Shown here piece after piece: positions 11,689 to 14,484 of a stretch of DNA of 14,484 nt; position 1 is the stretch's first letter, and each line of letters begins with the position of its first letter. The notes beneath the pieces were generated by a model that searched no databases, had not been told where the DNA came from, and worked only from the letters and a program-made list of their open reading frames with translations. The DNA is from Flavobacterium psychrophilum (lineage in GTDB: Bacteria > Bacteroidota > Bacteroidia > Flavobacteriales > Flavobacteriaceae): assembly GCA_003243255.1 (NCBI GenBank), contig QFQM01000111.1, positions 1 through 14,484 of the forward strand, read 5' to 3'. The position numbers and the translations under genes are program-made.

Positions 11689-13290
11689 TTATGCCAACGG
11701 TCCGCCGGACATAATCTCTTCATTTGCAAATTCTTCGAATTTAGCAAAATTATTTTTAAATGCAGCAGCCAGTTCAAGGGCCTTCGCATCATAAGCTTCT
11801 TTATCTTCCCATGTGTTCCTTGGGTTTAGTATCTCCGATGGAACATTAGGACAGCTTTGCGGTTTCGCAAGGCCAAATACAGTATGATTTTTATACTCTA
11901 CATTATCAAGCTCACCGTTAAGGGCAGCTGTGATCATAGCACGGGTATATTTAAGTTTCATTCGCTGACCTGTACCATATGCACCACCAGACCAACCTGT
12001 ATTAATCAACCATACATTTACATCAGCATCCTTCATTTTCTTGATAAGCATCTCGGCATATTTTGCAGGGTGAAGCGGCATGAATGGTGCCCCAAAGCAA
12101 GCAGAGAAGTTAGGTTGCGGCTCGTTTATACCCGCTTCAGTACCGGCAACTTTAGCCGTGTAACCGGAGATGAAGTAATAAGCAGCCTGTCCCGGAGTCA
12201 GTTTAGAGATCGGAGGCAGGATACCAAACGAGTCAGCACTCAGGAAGAAAATATTCTTAGGGTTATGCCCTACTGAGTCCGGCTGTATGTTATCAATATG
12301 GTATATTGGGTAGCTAACACGCGTATTTGGAGTAATTGAAACATCTTCAAAATCCACTTCGTTAGTGCCCGGTTTAAAAATCACGTTTTCAAGGATTGCT
12401 CCTCTTTTAATAGCCCTGAAGATATCCGGCTCGTTTTCCTCAGTAAGGTTAATTACCTTAGCATAACAGCCACCTTCAAAGTTAAATACGGTGTTATCGC
12501 TTGTCCATCCGTGCTCATCGTCACCAATCAGCTTACGTTCAGGATCAGCAGAAAGCGTTGTTTTCCCTGTCCCCGAAAGACCGAAGAAAATCGCTGTATC
12601 ACCTTTTTCACCTACGTTAGCACTACAGTGCATTGGCAGGGTATTCTTATCTACAGGAAGGATAAAGTTCAAAGCAGAGAAGATGCCCTTTTTCATCTCG
12701 CCGGTATATCCTGTACCACCCACAAGGGCGATTTTCCTTGTAAAATCTAATATTGCAAAGTTAGACTGGCGTGTACCGTCTACAGCAGGATCTGCCATAA
12801 AGCCCGGCGCACATACTACGTGCCAATCTGCTTTAAAATCTTCAAGTTCTGATTCTTCAGGACGAAGGAACATATTATAACAGAAAAGGTTAGACCATGC
12901 TGTTTCTGTCACTACCCTTACATTAAGCCTGTAATCCTGATCTGCACACACATAACTGTCGCGTACAAACACCTCTTTATTAGAAAGGTAAGCTGTCACT
13001 TTATTATATAGCGCTTCAAACTTAGCGCTGTCAAATGGGATATTTACATTACCCCACCATACTTTATCTTCTGTAATGCTGTCACGAACAATGAAACGGT
13101 CCTGTGGCGATCTTCCGGTAAACTCACCTGTATTGATAGCAAGCGCACCTGTATCGCTTTCAACTCCCTGGCCTTTTTCAATCGTGATATCATGTAACTC
13201 ATCGGGAGTCAGCTGATATCTCACATTAGCATTCTTTATTCCCAAGTTCTCTAACGAAATCGTTTTCGTAGAAAGGCCGTAATTCTCCAT
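11689..13290 (-). CDS. pckA: Phosphoenolpyruvate carboxykinase (ATP)
   Basis: The 533-residue enzyme converts oxaloacetate and ATP to PEP, CO2 and ADP, the first committed step of gluconeogenesis, or runs in reverse as an anaplerotic step. Signatures of the ATP-type family are NTGEFTGRSPQDRFIVRD (53-70, substrate binding) and FFGLSGTGKTTLSADP (235-250, kinase P-loop). IGDDEHGW (255-262) contains the second metal-binding motif, and a NTGWSGGAYGTGQRMKL-type segment follows later. The length is usual. The ATG at 13290 (MENYG) is preferred, with another at 13311 possible. An in-frame TTG at 13326 lies inside the -7 box and cannot be the start. It has its own promoter and terminator although DUF423 lies just upstream on the same strand. 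Confidence 0.97.
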   Translation of the reverse strand: MENYGLSTKTISLENLGIKNANVRYQLTPDELHDITIEKGQGVESDTGALAINTGEFTGRSPQDRFIVRDSITEDKVWWGNVNIPFDSAKFEALYNKVTAYLSNKEVFVRDSYVCADQDYRLNVRVVTETAWSNLFCYNMFLRPEESELEDFKADWHVVCAPGFMADPAVDGTRQSNFAILDFTRKIALVGGTGYTGEMKKGIFSALNFILPVDKNTLPMHCSANVGEKGDTAIFFGLSGTGKTTLSADPERKLIGDDEHGWTSDNTVFNFEGGCYAKVINLTEENEPDIFRAIKRGAILENVIFKPGTNEVDFEDVSITPNTRVSYPIYHIDNIQPDSVGHNPKNIFFLSADSFGILPPISKLTPGQAAYYFISGYTAKVAGTEAGINEPQPNFSACFGAPFMPLHPAKYAEMLIKKMKDADVNVWLINTGWSGGAYGTGQRMKLKYTRAMITAALNGELDNVEYKNHTVFGLAKPQSCPNVPSEILNPRNTWEDKEAYDAKALELAAAFKNNFAKFEEFANEEIMSGGPLA

Positions 13291-13323
13291 ACTTTTAGAT
13301 ATAAGTTGCATTGTTACAAAGGA

Positions 13324-13331
13324 CAAAAGTA
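13324..13331 (-). promoter_or_regulatory. pckA -7 promoter box
   Basis: On the - strand this reads TACTTTTG, an exact TAnnTTTG match. Transcription would begin near 13320, about 30 nt before the ATG at 13290. A TTG lies about 15 nt upstream, shorter than the usual -33 spacing. Confidence 0.6.
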
Positions 13332-13369
13332 AAAATATTTTTTTTACAACCTATAAATTTCCGAAAAAA

Positions 13370-13756
13370 TTATCGCTTTTGTTTAATTAAATGTAAAAAT
13401 AAGGTAATCCACGCCCCTATTAATAGTAATCCTCCAATTGGAGTTATAAAGCCAAATTTCTTAAAATCAAAAGAAAACAGGTTGTTGCACGCCAAAAAAT
13501 AGATAGATCCTGAAAAAAATGCAACTCCAATCACAACTAACCAAAGAATGGTATTCTTTACTTTGTCAGACACCAGTGCCGTAGTTCCTAAAAATAACAA
13601 AAAAAGCGCGTGGTACATTTGGTATTTAACCCCTGTTTCAAAAACAGCTATCGATTCAGGTGAAATAAGTTTTTTTAGTCCGTGTGCTCCAAAAGCACCT
13701 AAAACAATGGCTATTGCCCCTAATACAGCGGCAATTAAAATAATCTTCCTATTCAT
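13370..13756 (-). CDS. DUF423 small membrane protein
   Basis: The 128-residue protein has about four transmembrane helices and the DUF423 hallmark near the N-terminus: a glycine/alanine-rich first helix leading to LGAFGAHGLKK (19-29). ETGVKYQMYHALFLL follows (40-54), then a segment rich in Gly/Ser/Phe (VIGVAFFSGSIYFLACN) and TPIGGLLLIGAW near the end. The family (YgdD in E. coli) is widespread in bacteria and has no established role. It lies 79 bp upstream of pckA on the same strand with no terminator between them, so read-through into pckA is possible, but pckA has its own promoter. The ATG at 13756 is fixed by the hydrophobic first helix directly after it. Confidence 0.92.
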   Translation of the reverse strand: MNRKIILIAAVLGAIAIVLGAFGAHGLKKLISPESIAVFETGVKYQMYHALFLLFLGTTALVSDKVKNTILWLVVIGVAFFSGSIYFLACNNLFSFDFKKFGFITPIGGLLLIGAWITLFLHLIKQKR

Positions 13757-13775
13757 GTGTTTGAGTATTGTGCCG

Positions 13776-13783
13776 TAAAATTA
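13776..13783 (-). promoter_or_regulatory. Weak candidate -7 box for the DUF423 gene
   Basis: On the - strand this reads TAATTTTA, one base off TAnnTTTG, 19 nt before the ATG at 13756. No -33 element is recognised, so this is only a suggestion. Confidence 0.3.
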
Positions 13784-13815
13784 TGAACTTTCTGTAATTT
13801 TTTTTGCTTAAAATT

Positions 13816-13845
13816 TTTGATAAATATAACATATTGCTACTTTCG
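13816..13845 (+). promoter_or_regulatory. Promoter of the saccharopine dehydrogenase-like gene
   Basis: TTTG at 13816-13819 and TACTTTCG at 13838-13845 (one mismatch to TAnnTTTG) are 18 nt apart, within the range expected for Bacteroidota promoters. The ATG follows 20 nt after the -7 box, giving a leader of about 16 nt. Confidence 0.55.
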
Positions 13846-13865
13846 TGTGATATTATCCAAATGCT

Positions 13866-14484
13866 ATGAGAAATATATTCATAATAGGAGCCGGACGCTC
13901 GGCTTCATCACTTATAGATTATCTGCTAGACAAATCGGAAGCAGAAGATCTTCACCTTACCATTGGCGACCTCTCTCTTGAGCTTGCTGAACGAAAAACA
14001 AAAGGACATCCGCGTGCTACAGCCATTGCATTTGACATCTTTAACGAACAGCAACGCAAAAGCGAGATAAGCAAGTCACACATTGTAATATCAATGCTGC
14101 CGGCGCACCTCCATTATGAGGTAGCCAAAGATTGCATTACTTATAAAAAGCACATGGTAACAGCATCATACATAAGTCCCGCAATGCAGGAGCTGGATGA
14201 GCTGGTAAAAGAAAACAACCTTGTTTTTATGAACGAGATAGGCCTCGATCCGGGTATAGACCATATGAGTGCCATGAAAATACTGGACGAAATACGCGAT
14301 CAGGGCGGCAAAATCCTCTTGTTTGAGTCGTTTTGCGGAGGCCTTGTTGCCCCTGAGAGCGATAACAACCTGTGGAATTACAAATTCACATGGAACCCAC
14401 GCAATGTGGTACTTGCCGGACAGGGTGGCACTGCCAAATTCATACAGGAAGGTACTTATAAGTATATTCCGTATAACAAACTTT
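13866..14484 (+). CDS. Saccharopine dehydrogenase family protein, N-terminal part (3' end outside window)
   Basis: An open frame of 206 codons starts at ATG 13866 and runs off the window. An ATG at 13861 is followed two codons later by a stop and is not the start. The product begins with an NAD(P)-binding strand and loop, MRNIFIIGAGRSASSL, then IVISMLPAHLHYEVAKDCI, HMVTASYISPAMQEL, and FMNEIGLDPGIDHMSAMKI. These are the standard order of motifs in the glutamate-forming saccharopine reductase/dehydrogenase group (LYS9/AASS-like), including the FESFCGGL.AP segment. The enzyme family links saccharopine with glutamate and aminoadipate semialdehyde, so a role in lysine breakdown is plausible. Related enzymes act on carboxynorspermidine. 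It is divergent from DUF423, with a good promoter upstream. Confidence 0.9.
   Translation, partial: MRNIFIIGAGRSASSLIDYLLDKSEAEDLHLTIGDLSLELAERKTKGHPRATAIAFDIFNEQQRKSEISKSHIVISMLPAHLHYEVAKDCITYKKHMVTASYISPAMQELDELVKENNLVFMNEIGLDPGIDHMSAMKILDEIRDQGGKILLFESFCGGLVAPESDNNLWNYKFTWNPRNVVLAGQGGTAKFIQEGTYKYIPYNKL

Noticed and set aside
11857..12276. 139-codon + strand frame opposite pckA
   Set aside because: It lies entirely antisense to the conserved pckA coding region, and its Cys/Ser/Thr-rich product looks like a shadow translation. No promoter box was identified for it.
13291..13326. Twelve-residue N-terminal extension of PckA from an in-frame TTG
   Set aside because: The TTG at 13326 lies in the -7 box TACTTTTG, so it would not be transcribed. 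ATG at 13290 or 13311 remains.

Overview
The window looks like a chromosomal segment of a Flavobacterium-type bacterium (Bacteroidota, Flavobacteriia). The evidence is AT-rich DNA with short gaps between genes, repeated Bacteroidota -7 promoter boxes (TAnnTTTG) and few Shine-Dalgarno sequences. A type IX secretion (T9SS) C-terminal sorting domain, a lipoprotein with a surface-export-like SDDDS tail after its cysteine, and the lineage-restricted families DUF4271 and DUF4296 point the same way. I see no mobile element, tRNA, rRNA, CRISPR array or phage gene. Both ends cut through genes.

Left part (1-4383, all + strand), the envelope-related and most accessory-looking section. It holds the 3' two thirds of a TonB-dependent outer-membrane receptor, then a predicted surface-exposed lipoprotein with a beta-helix-like body. 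Next is a 114-residue protein that is almost only a signal peptide plus a T9SS type A sorting domain, and then an orphan LuxE/PaaK-like acyl-protein synthetase. Each of the first three genes is followed by a clear intrinsic terminator, so they are likely dosed separately despite being adjacent. Nothing in the sequence identifies what the receptor and lipoprotein bind.

Middle part (4384-11099). A short intergenic repeat region separates the LuxE-like gene from tyrS (- strand). tyrS diverges from an NAD-dependent epimerase/reductase gene (+). That gene converges on, and overlaps by 77 bp, a - strand operon of polyprenol-phosphate mannosyltransferase, dihydroorotase (pyrC) and a DUF4296 lipoprotein. 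Diverging from that operon is DUF4271 membrane protein followed by a uroporphyrinogen-III synthase-like gene (hemD family). From memory of flavobacterial genomes, this neighbourhood is conserved.

Right part (11100-14484). A bidirectional terminator is followed by a small NTF2-like lipoprotein gene, ATP-type PEP carboxykinase (pckA) and a DUF423 membrane protein, all on the - strand. Diverging from DUF423 is the 5' part of a saccharopine dehydrogenase-family gene that runs off the window.

Most genes are core metabolism or translation. The best candidates for new biology are the receptor / surface lipoprotein / sorting-domain-only set at the left end. Other points of note are two genes whose start codons lie 4-5 nt from a perfect -7 box (probable leaderless mRNAs), an imperfect palindromic repeat at 4447-4514, and a dihydroorotase with Gln at the usual first metal-binding His. 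All gaps between genes are under 300 bases.
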